From Planctomycetaceae bacterium (GTDB taxonomy: Bacteria > Planctomycetota > Planctomycetia > Pirellulales > Thermoguttaceae), in the NCBI GenBank assembly GCA_015062085.1, contig SUVI01000034.1, positions 17,421 through 26,677 on the forward strand: DNA of 9,257 nt, in the 5' to 3' direction. Of this stretch, positions 1 to 6,726 are shown piece after piece. The translations under genes and the position numbers were made by a program. Within the stretch, counting starts at the first letter, position 1, and each line of letters starts with the position of its first letter. The notes beneath the pieces were generated by a model. The model had not been told where the DNA came from. It did no database searches and saw nothing but the letters and a program-made list of their open reading frames with translations.

Positions 1-126
1 TTTCTGTGTGTCTCTTTCTGTGTGTCTCTTTCTGTGTGTCTCTTTCTGTGTGTCTCTTTCTGTGTGTCTCTTTCTGTGTGTCTCTTTCTGTGTGTCTCTT
101 TCTGTGTGTCTCTTTCTGTGTGTCTC
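1..126. repeat. 14-bp tandem repeat array, 9 perfect copies
   Basis: The unit TTTCTGTGTGTCTC is repeated head to tail nine times without a mismatch (1-14, 15-28 and so on to 113-126), then breaks into TGTGCATATCC. The window edge cuts the array, so its true copy number is unknown. The plus strand of the array has no A, so neither strand can contain a stop codon within it. All six frames are therefore open here, and the Leu/Phe/Cys/Val/Ser-rich plus-strand translations are artefacts of composition. Perfect identity between copies suggests recent expansion, as in a variable-number tandem repeat. A low-complexity coding repeat from a gene lying mostly left of the window cannot be excluded: because 14 is not a multiple of 3, it would give a 14-residue protein period. 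Confidence 0.95.
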
Positions 127-392
127 TGTGCATATCCGTGTTTTCAGTGGTGAAAAACTGGTACGCAGTTCCCGGATGGACCTTTTTTGGAGATGTCCGT
201 TTTCTTGTTTTTTTCTTTTGCTTGCTTTTCGTATCTTGGCATGTTTTGGCGTGAAGCTGGAATTTCTTGCAGTTTTCGCAGATTTCGCGAAAATCAGTCT
301 GGACAAAAAGTCAAAAAAAAGCTAAAAATAAAGAGATTTTGGAAATTTTTGTTTCCTTTCAGATTTTCCCATTAGATATTTGGCGGATTTTT
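127..392. other. AT-rich intergenic region upstream of lipoprotein gene
   Basis: No credible gene is seen here. The stretch is rich in T on the plus strand (about 199-229) and in A from about 303 to 335. It contains two short inverted repeats, 141-156 (TTTTCA/TGAAAA, 4-nt loop) and 273-293 (listed separately). I could not identify a convincing -35/-10 pair for the rightward lipoprotein gene. TTGGCA at 236-241 resembles a -35 box, but no -10 lies at the right distance. Confidence 0.6.
273..293. promoter_or_regulatory. Inverted repeat, possible operator
   Basis: TTTTCGC (273-279) and GCGAAAA (287-293) form a perfect 7-bp inverted repeat around a 7-nt centre. The inner sequence TTTCGCGAAA (283-292) is itself palindromic. 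It lies about 100 bp upstream of the lipoprotein start codon. This could be a binding site for a dimeric regulator or a weak hairpin. No family of regulator is implied by the sequence. Confidence 0.25.
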
Positions 393-1556
393 ATGAAGCG
401 GATTCAATGTGTATTCACGTGTTTCGTATGTGGGACGCTCCTTCTTGCGTTGGGGTGTCAGCAGGCTCGGATCTCGGGACGGGATCCGCTTCTGGGAAAA
501 ATGCGGGTCGATCCGCCGGCAACGAGTGCACGGAGCGTCTATGTGGAACGAAAAGATGTGCAGGACGGAGGACTTTTGCCGAGTGAAACGACTGCAATCG
601 TGAATGCCCCGGCTGCATCTGCCAAAGAAAAGGAGCCTTCCCGAAGAGCAGAGGCCATTCAGACGGCTTCTGAAAAACGCGTGACGGTCCAGAAAGTGCC
701 AGTCGAGGCTGCATTGGCATCTCACGCCGATCCGCAGGAAAATACGTCTGAAGAGTTAAAGGAAAATGGAAACGTTTCAGCTGGGGATTCGTCTCACCTT
801 CGATGGAGAGCCGTCGAAACTTCTGAAACTTTGGATCCCGGGAAGGTTTCTGTACCGCAGACCCGTCAGACGGGAGACGCTCGAAGAACGTCTGCGCAGG
901 TTCGGGAATTGACGGAAGAAGAGTTGGCGAATTACCGTTACGCATACGATTTTACTACGATCCCGCCGCGTAAAGTGCCGCTTTCCTCAACGAAGGGATC
1001 GTTCCGCGGATCGGAATTTTATCAGGAACCGGGAGTTTGTCATGAGCAGGAAAATGCTCAAGCGGAAACTGCGGGAACGGTTTCGGTTCCGTCTGTACGT
1101 GCGTCTTCTCGGAGTTTCTACGCAAACGATTTCGATCCCTACGCCCCCTGCTGCGAATTTGACCGCCGCCGGCAGGAGGTCTCGCGCCGATTTGAGATGG
1201 AGTTTGATGCTCCGGAGACGGAAATGAAACGGACGGAGCAAACGCAGACGGAACGAATGACCGCGGGATCGGAGGCTTCGGAGCCTATTTCGGAGGTGCC
1301 GTTCACCGTGAAAACTACGAGACCGGAAACCATTTCCGGCGGGTGGCGAGTCGTTGCCGGTGGACGTGCCGAAACTGAAAAGTCCGCTTCTGGTTTGGAG
1401 TCCGCCTCCATTCATGAACGGTTGGGGGGACAGGTCCAGGTCGATCCTCAAAATGCGTCTGCTGGAACTAAAACGCCTTCGGAAACGGGAGGAGAAACGG
1501 TTCCTCGAGTCAGGAAAAAGCACCGTTCTGTCGAATTGCTGGACCTTCGGGAGTAA
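393..1556 (+). CDS. Putative lipoprotein of unknown function
   Basis: This is a 387-residue protein that I do not recognise. The N-terminus has basic residues (MKR), a hydrophobic core (about residues 5-20) and Cys22 in the context LALGC. This is a slightly non-canonical lipobox for signal peptidase II cleavage, so the mature protein is probably a lipid-anchored envelope protein. The rest is hydrophilic, rich in Glu, Arg, Thr and Ser, and probably largely disordered. A related motif occurs at both ends: LGKMRVDPPATSA (residues 35-47) and LGGQVQVDPQNASA (344-357). Two aromatic segments, YAYDF (183-187) and YANDF (243-247), also resemble each other. The ATG at 393 was chosen over an in-frame ATG at 267 because it places the signal sequence at the terminus and has a modest GGCGGA (382-387) five bases upstream. 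The gene stands alone, ends in a strong terminator and converges with the kinase gene. Export is moderately sure and function is unknown. Confidence 0.75.
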   Translation: MKRIQCVFTCFVCGTLLLALGCQQARISGRDPLLGKMRVDPPATSARSVYVERKDVQDGGLLPSETTAIVNAPAASAKEKEPSRRAEAIQTASEKRVTVQKVPVEAALASHADPQENTSEELKENGNVSAGDSSHLRWRAVETSETLDPGKVSVPQTRQTGDARRTSAQVRELTEEELANYRYAYDFTTIPPRKVPLSSTKGSFRGSEFYQEPGVCHEQENAQAETAGTVSVPSVRASSRSFYANDFDPYAPCCEFDRRRQEVSRRFEMEFDAPETEMKRTEQTQTERMTAGSEASEPISEVPFTVKTTRPETISGGWRVVAGGRAETEKSASGLESASIHERLGGQVQVDPQNASAGTKTPSETGGETVPRVRKKHRSVELLDLRE

Positions 1557-1591
1557 CGCTCGCAAATGGTGGGCCGCACTGTGATCTGGGA

Positions 1592-1627
1592 CCCCGCAGA
1601 GTTTGAGACTTTGCGGGGACTTTTTTT
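1592..1627 (+). terminator. Rho-independent terminator of lipoprotein gene
   Basis: CCCCGCAGAGT (1592-1602) pairs with ACTTTGCGGGG (1608-1618) over 11 bp, including one G-T wobble, around a 5-nt loop. It is followed by AC and seven Ts (1621-1627). It starts 36 bases after the lipoprotein stop codon. There is no T run on the other side, so it should work only for rightward transcription and not for the converging kinase gene. Confidence 0.88.
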
Positions 1628-1728
1628 GAAGAAATGGTTTTCTGTGAAAGGAGCGCGAGGACGCTGTTTTTACTGGAGCGTACCGTTGGCGGTCGCTGAA
1701 TTGGAGCTGACCTGCCGCAGGATCCTAG

Positions 1729-3750
1729 TTACGGCCGCGATTCTACACGAGGAAGGAGCGGTGGCGGAAGCGGTGCGTCATCCGGAGTTGGAGACGGCAT
1801 CGGAACGGTGTGCTCGGCTGGTACGGATCCCAGACCGGATGCGGAACGTCCGGGTACTCTCGGCATGCCGGAAACTCCAGGTGAGGAAATGGACGCGTTT
1901 GGATCCTGTGACGCGTTTGTTTGAGGACTCGATATTTGCCGGATCTCTTCCGATGATGTCTTCGGAGTGTCGGAAACTGCCGATGTGTCGTTTCCCAGTC
2001 CCGAAATTCCTTCTGGAGAAGGGGAAGGCGGCAGAGCGGAATGCGGGCCCGTAGGAGCACTTTCGTTCGGAAACGGTCCGGCCTCTAGGCTTGCAGGCAC
2101 CGTGGAAGGCGTTTGGCCTGGAAGTGTTTGAGACGGCTCGGTCTGAGACGAATTTGTGTTCCCAGACGGAGCTGCTATTGCCTCTTCGGACGGAGTGTTT
2201 TCCGGCGGGAAGGCAGCCGTTGGTGTGTTGGGGGATTCTCGCTTGGGGATCCCCGGCGGAGGCGGAAGTTCACCGTCTGAAAACGGCGGAGTCCACATTT
2301 TCTCAAGGAACCAGAGTCCCGTACCGAAAAACAGGATGGGAACGATCCAGCACATTTGAGCAAAAAGGAACTGGAGGGTCTTGCTGGCTGAAAACGAGGA
2401 AAAAACGGACGGTTCTGCGAGCGGTGAGGTAAAGAGACTGTTCTTCAGCGGGATCCCCGCTTCCTGCGCTGCCATTTCCAGGTCGGCGATAAGTTCTTCC
2501 GGCTGGGCGTAGCGTTCATCCGGATTTTTCATCATGGTCCGAGTCAGGATCCGGTTGAGAGAATCCGGCACATCGATCCGTGAAAGAGAAACGTCCATTG
2601 GATTGTCGCTTTGATGCTGAAGGAGTTTCTGAAGCGGAGTTCCCTGTGGAAACGGCGGATGCCCGGTCAGCAGATAGAAAAGCGTGCAGCCGAGCGAGTA
2701 AATGTCGCTGCGCGTATCGACATTTCGTGGATCACGTGCCTGTTCTGGGGAAATGTAGTCGAAAGTTCCGAGAGTCACACCGCTGGCAGTGATGTCGTTC
2801 GGAATGTAGTGCTCAAATCCAGGACCTCCGTCGAGGGCCGAGTAGGAAATGCGGGCCAGACCTAGATCGATCAGTTTGGCTTCTCCCTCTTTGGTGAGCA
2901 AAATATTCGACGGTTTAATGTCGCGGTGCACGATTTTTCTTTGTGCCATGTGATTCAGAGCGTGCGAGATCTGAAGCGCGATGAGGATGGTTTCAGAAAC
3001 GCTCATCGGACCGTGATTTTTTACGCGGTCACGAAGATTCTCGCCGCGAACGTACTCCATGGTGAGAAACATCCTGTGGGACTCACGATGGTCTCGGAAT
3101 GCGTAGATCTGCGTGATGTTCGGGTGATTGAGCATCGCGGCGACCTGTGCCTCTGAATAGAAACGCTGAATGACTTCAGGATTCATGCTTTTGTCGGAAT
3201 GCAGGACTTTCAGTGCCACGAGCCGGTTCAGATTCGAATCCTGTGCGAGCCAAACGTTTCCCATTCCGCCGCCGCCGATGAAACGGATTAGTTCGTATTC
3301 GTCAAATACCACCCCAAGTTCCAGCATATCGCCGTCGATCCGGATCTCTGGAAGCTCCTGCTGTGTGGAAAGGAGCTTTTCTTCCGCCATGACCGGTGAA
3401 AGTGATTTCGTGATCGAGTCATCTGCCGTTTCATTGAATGGATCCAGTGCATTGCGTTCCGATCCGACTGGAGTTCCGGCGATGGGAGAAATTGGAGTTG
3501 GAGAACGGTCTTCTGAGGGAAAAACGGACTGCGAGTGTTTTGTTTGCTCGTCTGACATTTTTTGAGATGGGGTGCCGGAGGAAGTGTTGTGCGGGGAGGC
3601 GTTTCCGGCATCTTGGGAGAGGGCGGCTTGGAAATGCGTGTTTGAGGAATGTCTTCCGGAGATACCGGCAGCCGACGGCCCTATGGTTTGTCTGGACCGG
3701 ACGGCTTCGATTTTTTCCTGGGGATCATTTTCCCGAGAATTTGCGAACAT
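1729..3750 (-). CDS. Transmembrane serine/threonine protein kinase (PknB/Hanks type)
   Basis: This 673-residue protein phosphorylates Ser/Thr of unknown targets. A hydrophilic N-terminal extension (1-150) precedes the kinase domain (about 151-428). The domain has the Gly loop IGGGGMGNVWLA (158-169), ATP lysine K181 in VALK, helix-C glutamate E200, catalytic HRDIKPSN (275-282, base D277), DLG in place of DFG (295-297), and SPEQA (334-338) in the APE position. All residues needed for catalysis are present, so it should be active. One membrane segment follows (about 459-482, LQFLFAQ...FGTGLWFL), then a Pro/Ser/Thr-rich tail of about 190 residues, presumably across the membrane and without PASTA or another sensor fold I can recognise. 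The start at 3750 is supported by a Shine-Dalgarno site. Internal Met65 and Met121 have none. It is transcribed leftward, with a 227-bp gap to the oxidoreductase gene. I saw no clear terminator for it. Kinase identity is near certain; its signal and substrates are unknown. Confidence 0.95.
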   Translation of the reverse strand: MFANSRENDPQEKIEAVRSRQTIGPSAAGISGRHSSNTHFQAALSQDAGNASPHNTSSGTPSQKMSDEQTKHSQSVFPSEDRSPTPISPIAGTPVGSERNALDPFNETADDSITKSLSPVMAEEKLLSTQQELPEIRIDGDMLELGVVFDEYELIRFIGGGGMGNVWLAQDSNLNRLVALKVLHSDKSMNPEVIQRFYSEAQVAAMLNHPNITQIYAFRDHRESHRMFLTMEYVRGENLRDRVKNHGPMSVSETILIALQISHALNHMAQRKIVHRDIKPSNILLTKEGEAKLIDLGLARISYSALDGGPGFEHYIPNDITASGVTLGTFDYISPEQARDPRNVDTRSDIYSLGCTLFYLLTGHPPFPQGTPLQKLLQHQSDNPMDVSLSRIDVPDSLNRILTRTMMKNPDERYAQPEELIADLEMAAQEAGIPLKNSLFTSPLAEPSVFSSFSASKTLQFLFAQMCWIVPILFFGTGLWFLEKMWTPPFSDGELPPPPGIPKRESPNTPTAAFPPENTPSEEAIAAPSGNTNSSQTEPSQTLPGQTPSTVPASLEAGPFPNESAPTGPHSALPPSPSPEGISGLGNDTSAVSDTPKTSSEEIRQISSPQTNASQDPNASISSPGVSGMPRVPGRSASGLGSVPAEHTVPMPSPTPDDAPLPPPLLPRVESRP

Positions 3751-3758
3751 GAGGACGT

Positions 3759-3764
3759 TCCTTT
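3759..3764 (-). promoter_or_regulatory. Shine-Dalgarno site of the kinase gene
   Basis: Read on the minus strand, AAAGGA sits 8 bases before the ATG at 3750. It decides the long N-terminal start, because the two internal methionines ahead of the kinase domain lack a purine-rich site. Confidence 0.7.
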
Positions 3765-3896
3765 CTGCCGAACAGTGCCATTTTTACCGTTTTCCGATCG
3801 GGATCTCGCTGGATCTTTTGGTGTTTTGCGCCTGCCGATCTTAGTATGCGCGGTGGCCGTACCGCCGGGGTTGGCGACGGCACGGACTTTCATTTC

Positions 3897-3932
3897 AAAA
3901 AATCCATCGGGAGATGCGCGGTCTCCCGACGG
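3897..3932 (-). terminator. Rho-independent terminator of the oxidoreductase gene
   Basis: Read leftward, CCGTCGGGAGA (3932-3922) pairs with TCTCCCGATGG (3914-3904) over 11 bp with one wobble, around a 7-nt loop. ATTTTTT follows (3903-3897). It starts 46 bases after the oxidoreductase stop codon and should separate that gene from the downstream kinase gene. Confidence 0.85.
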
Positions 3933-3977
3933 CGGGATCATGAGAACGGAATGACGTCTCATGGAATTTACGGAAAA

Positions 3978-5279
3978 TCAGCCGATCTCCCATCCTTTAC
4001 GGTAGTTCGGATAGTTGAACTCATCGATCGCCGCGCAATCGGGAGATTTGATCTCTTTCCAGTTCCAGCGGATCGGTTCCGCTGCACCAACGCGGTAAGC
4101 TGCGTTACCGAGGAGACCGGCTTCTGCGATCTTTCCACTGAAATCGAAATTGCACGTCGCCGGCTCGCCGCCCTTGATGGCATTGATCCATTCGCGGTGG
4201 AATCCGGGAGACGGCGGGATCGTTTCTTCCGGCTTCTGGTACTCGGCCGTTTTGTCGAAGAGACGGACTTCATGCCAATCGAAATCGCACGAAATGACGC
4301 CTTTGGTACCGACGAAGAAATTGTTTCCCATGCGGATGTTGGGGAACTGGTCGCGGTACTGGCGGATCGCCGGATCAAAACCGCCGTGGCTCCAGTAGAG
4401 TTTCACGGGACCGCGGCCGTCGATCGCCGGGAAATCGAAGATGACGTCCATTCCCTTTGATGTACGTTCCGGATCGACAGCCGGACCGGTCGCGGAAACT
4501 TTTTCCGGGTACGTCAGATCGAGCGCCCAGAACGGAATCTCAAGAATATGGCAGCACCAGTTGCCCGTTTCACCCGTTCCGTAATCCCACCAGAAACGCC
4601 ACCAGTACGGGCAGAGGTCCGATGTGTAGGGACGGAATTTTGCGGGACCGATCCACGCTTCCCAGTCGAGACCTGAGGGAATCGGTTTGGAAAAATCAAG
4701 CGGAGCACGCATCCCGCGGTCACCGCCGACACGGCTGAAAACGTGCGTGATCTCGCCGATTGCACCTGACTGGATGGCTTCGATCGTACGGCGCATCTGA
4801 GGTTTGGCGTGACGCTGCATTCCAAGCTGGGTTGCCAGCTTTTTTTCACGAGCCATTTCGGTCAGGATGCGGCACTCTTTTACACAGTGCGCCATCGGTT
4901 TTTCGAGATAGAGGTGCTTGTTCAGCGACATGGCGATCCACGACGGATGGAAATGCGTGTGGTCCGGCGTACTGACGGCGACGGCGTCGAACTGATTCGA
5001 CATTTCGTCAAACATTTTGCGGTAGTCATAGAATTTTTTCGCATTCGGGAATTTTTCGTAAACATTTCCGGCTTTGGCGTCATCGCAGTCGCATAGTGCG
5101 ACGATATTCTGACTCCGCAGACCGCCGACCTGATGGCCGCCCTGACCGCCAAGGCCGATGAGCGCCACATTCACGCGTTCATTCGGAGAATCGTCTCCGT
5201 ATGCCAGACCAGAAATACCGGGAAGGAAAAGACCCGCAGCCAGCGAGGTCTTTAGAAGGTCACGTCGATTCATCGTCAT
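3978..5279 (-). CDS. Gfo/Idh/MocA-family oxidoreductase with Tat signal
   Basis: This is a 433-residue probable NAD(P)-dependent dehydrogenase, likely acting on a sugar or cyclitol; the substrate cannot be told. The N-terminus NRRDLLKTSLAAGLFLPG (4-21) is a twin-arginine export leader, with probable cleavage near residues 26-29 (LAYG/DD). The folded, cofactor-loaded enzyme is therefore expected outside the cytoplasmic membrane. The Rossmann fold begins at VNVALIGLGGQG (36-47, GxGGxG). The family EKP motif is at 126-128, with VSTPDHTHF just before it (102-110). A C-terminal alpha/beta region rich in Trp and Tyr follows, as in exported members of the family common in planctomycetes. The ATG at 5279 was chosen because AAGGAG lies 8 bases upstream; the next ATG (5273) would be 14 bases away. 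A promoter, a leader of about 122 nt and its own terminator suggest it is transcribed singly. Confidence 0.93.
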   Translation of the reverse strand: MTMNRRDLLKTSLAAGLFLPGISGLAYGDDSPNERVNVALIGLGGQGGHQVGGLRSQNIVALCDCDDAKAGNVYEKFPNAKKFYDYRKMFDEMSNQFDAVAVSTPDHTHFHPSWIAMSLNKHLYLEKPMAHCVKECRILTEMAREKKLATQLGMQRHAKPQMRRTIEAIQSGAIGEITHVFSRVGGDRGMRAPLDFSKPIPSGLDWEAWIGPAKFRPYTSDLCPYWWRFWWDYGTGETGNWCCHILEIPFWALDLTYPEKVSATGPAVDPERTSKGMDVIFDFPAIDGRGPVKLYWSHGGFDPAIRQYRDQFPNIRMGNNFFVGTKGVISCDFDWHEVRLFDKTAEYQKPEETIPPSPGFHREWINAIKGGEPATCNFDFSGKIAEAGLLGNAAYRVGAAEPIRWNWKEIKSPDCAAIDEFNYPNYRKGWEIG

Positions 5280-5287
5280 TTGATTTT

Positions 5288-5293
5288 CTCCTT
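5288..5293 (-). promoter_or_regulatory. Shine-Dalgarno site of the oxidoreductase gene
   Basis: Minus-strand AAGGAG lies 8 bases before the ATG at 5279 and selects it over the ATG two codons downstream. Confidence 0.85.
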
Positions 5294-5408
5294 AATTAGG
5301 ATGGATGGAAGGAACTGCAGGAGCAGAGTCACGAAATTTTACGAAAAAACACGCATTCTGCGAGGATCGCAGGGCGTTGGACAGTCCCGCCAGGTCTCTT
5401 TACTTCTC

Positions 5409-5436
5409 ATTATAAAAAAGTCCAAAGAAACTTCAA
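5409..5436 (-). promoter_or_regulatory. Candidate promoter of the oxidoreductase gene
   Basis: Read leftward, TTGAAG (5436-5431) and a perfect TATAAT (5414-5409) are separated by 16 bases. Transcription would start near 5402, giving a leader of about 122 nt. A run of eight Cs on the minus strand (5444-5437) directly abuts the -35 box. This is a prediction from box matches only. Confidence 0.6.
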
Positions 5437-5491
5437 GGGGGGGGAATGGGGAAAGTTTTCCGGACCTCACCGGGAGGATCGAACGGTTTCT

Positions 5492-5537
5492 GAAAACCCG
5501 GCCGAGGCCGTTTTTTGATCGAATGCGCCGGGTTTTC
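5492..5537 (-). terminator. Inverted repeat after argC, probable terminator
   Basis: GAAAACCCGGC (minus strand, 5537-5527) and GCCGGGTTTTC (5502-5492) are a perfect 11-bp inverted repeat separated by 24 nt. It begins 28 bases past the argC stop codon and ends in a short T run within the 3' arm. The loop contains part of a second, competing hairpin, CGGCC/GGCCG (5499-5510), which on the plus strand is followed by six Ts (5511-5516). The large loop and short T run keep confidence moderate. Confidence 0.5.
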
Positions 5538-5565
5538 AAAGAAACACAGAACTAAAAATACCGAA

Positions 5566-6576
5566 TTAAATCAACGCCGTGTCTTCCGGGTAGCCGTACA
5601 GAATGTTGAAGTTCTGAACCGCGGATCCGGACGCGCCTTTCGTGATATTGTCGATGCAGGAGACCGTCACGATGCGGTCTTTCACGATGCGTGCCGTCAC
5701 GTTCACGTAGTTGGTGAAACGGCACTCGCGCGTATTCGGCAGATGGTCCACGACGCGCACGAACGGCTCGTTCGCCCAGTATTCGCGCAGGGCAGCCATG
5801 ACTTCTTCCTGCGTGAATTCACGGGTCGGGCAGGAGTACGCCGTCGAAAGGATACCGCGTTCCATCGGAACGAGATGCGGCGTGAAGATCAGATCGACCG
5901 GTTCTCCGGCGACTTTGCCGAGGACCTGCTCGATCTCCGGCTGGTGACGGTGCACGCCGACGCCATACGCGCTGAATCCTTCGTTCAGTTCGCAGTACAG
6001 AAGGTGCGGTTTCAGACTTTTACCTGCTCCGGAAGCACCGCTCTTAGAGTCAACGATGATGCCGTTCGGGCGGATCATTTTCTTCGCGAGCAGCGGAGCA
6101 AGCGCGCAGATCGCCGTCTGCGGATAGCATCCGGGGTTTGCGACGAGCTGAGCACCGCGGATCTGTTCGCGGAAAAGTTCCGGAAGACCGTAAGGGACCT
6201 TGCCCAGACGTTCCGGATCCGGATGCGCGACGCCGTACCATTTCTCGAAAACTTCAGGAGAATCGAGACGGTAGTCGGCACTCAGGTCAATGACGCGGCA
6301 TCCCTGAGCCAGAAGAGCCGGGATCCGTTCCGCGCTCGCCTTGTGCGGAAGGCAGCAGAACACGCAGTCGGCACGTTCGCCGATCTGTTCCGGCGTAAGG
6401 TTTTCGAGGTGAAGGTCAAGACGTCCCGTCAACTGGGGATGGACCTGCGAGACATGAAGATTTTCGTCCGAGCGCGTCGTCAGTGCCGTGATCTTCACGT
6501 GCGGGTGACGCAAAAGGAGAAGGATCGTTTCCAGCGCGGTATAGCCCGTCGCTCCAAGAATAGCTACGCGAGTCAT
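5566..6576 (-). CDS. argC: N-acetyl-gamma-glutamyl-phosphate reductase
   Basis: This cytoplasmic enzyme of 336 residues performs the third step of arginine (ornithine) synthesis, the NADPH-dependent reduction of N-acetyl-glutamyl-5-phosphate to the semialdehyde. The N-terminal nucleotide loop is VAILGATGYTALE (4-16). The catalytic cysteine is C150 in NPGCYPQTA (148-156). SGASGAG (179-185) follows, then VGVHRHQPEI with H209/H211 (206-215) and the C-terminal KGASGSAVQN (313-322) typical of the family. Length and motif order match the usual long-type ArgC and nothing is missing. The start at 6576 puts GATGYT at its normal place. The upstream site is weak (GGACAG about 8 bases ahead). No other arg gene is nearby; the next gene downstream is unrelated and lies beyond a hairpin, so argC is probably transcribed alone from the candidate promoter at 6699-6726. 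Confidence 0.97.
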   Translation of the reverse strand: MTRVAILGATGYTALETILLLLRHPHVKITALTTRSDENLHVSQVHPQLTGRLDLHLENLTPEQIGERADCVFCCLPHKASAERIPALLAQGCRVIDLSADYRLDSPEVFEKWYGVAHPDPERLGKVPYGLPELFREQIRGAQLVANPGCYPQTAICALAPLLAKKMIRPNGIIVDSKSGASGAGKSLKPHLLYCELNEGFSAYGVGVHRHQPEIEQVLGKVAGEPVDLIFTPHLVPMERGILSTAYSCPTREFTQEEVMAALREYWANEPFVRVVDHLPNTRECRFTNYVNVTARIVKDRIVTVSCIDNITKGASGSAVQNFNILYGYPEDTALI

Positions 6577-6666
6577 TTTGTCTGTCCGAAAATTTTAATT
6601 CCATGAAATTGAAAAAACTGGATCGGTTAAGAGGTTTGGCCGTTTTACGAGTCCAGCTTCCGCCTC

Positions 6667-6687
6667 CGGGGAACTCCGCATTCCCCG
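6667..6687 (-). promoter_or_regulatory. Stem-loop at the 5' end of the predicted argC leader
   Basis: CGGGGAA (6667-6673) and TTCCCCG (6681-6687) form a perfect 7-bp stem with a 7-nt loop. It falls just after the predicted argC start of transcription (near 6692) and about 90 bases before the argC ATG. No T run follows on either side, so it is not a classical terminator. It may stabilise the mRNA or be a protein-binding site. Confidence 0.4.
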
Positions 6688-6698
6688 CACCATCTTTC

Positions 6699-6726
6699 AT
6701 TAAACCACAAAAAGCGGATTTGTCCA
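6699..6726 (-). promoter_or_regulatory. Candidate argC promoter
   Basis: Read leftward, TGGACA (6726-6721) and TTTAAT (6704-6699) each match the sigma-70 consensus at five of six bases, with a 16-base spacer. The start would be near 6692, leaving a leader of about 115 nt. Three T-tracts (minus strand, 6777-6752) lie about 25 bases upstream of the -35 box. Confidence 0.5.

Noticed and set aside
1..126. CRISPR array
   Set aside because: The 14-bp units are directly adjacent with no spacers and no cas genes.
1..133. Minus-strand frame from ATG at 133 running off the left edge (His/Arg/Thr-rich 14-residue period)
   Set aside because: Only about 44 codons are visible, nearly all from the repeat, and there is no good Shine-Dalgarno site. 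Kept only as a remark under the array.
6..325. Plus-strand open frames through the tandem array (Leu/Phe/Cys/Val-rich)
   Set aside because: The array has no stop codon in any frame, so openness means nothing. No ribosome site is seen, and the downstream parts are unlike any protein I know.
987..1565. 192-residue minus-strand frame opposite the lipoprotein gene
   Set aside because: Arg/Ser-rich antisense shadow of the lipoprotein gene with no recognisable motif. The sense frame has a signal peptide and a terminator.
1652..1671. Small hairpin AGCG/CGCT followed by five Ts on the plus strand
   Set aside because: Only a 4-bp stem, and it lies after a much stronger terminator. It has no clear gene to serve.
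1566..2054. 162-residue plus-strand frame after the lipoprotein gene
   Set aside because: It starts ahead of the terminator and overlaps the kinase tail in antisense, and it has no motif or start signal.
3846..4460. 204-residue plus-strand frame opposite the oxidoreductase gene
   Set aside because: Antisense shadow crossing the minus-strand terminator and the conserved Gfo/Idh coding sequence.
5515..6606. 363-residue plus-strand frame opposite argC
   Set aside because: It is longer than argC itself, but argC has all family motifs on the minus strand. The antisense frame is Arg/Asp/Val-rich with no motif, and its openness follows from argC codon choice.
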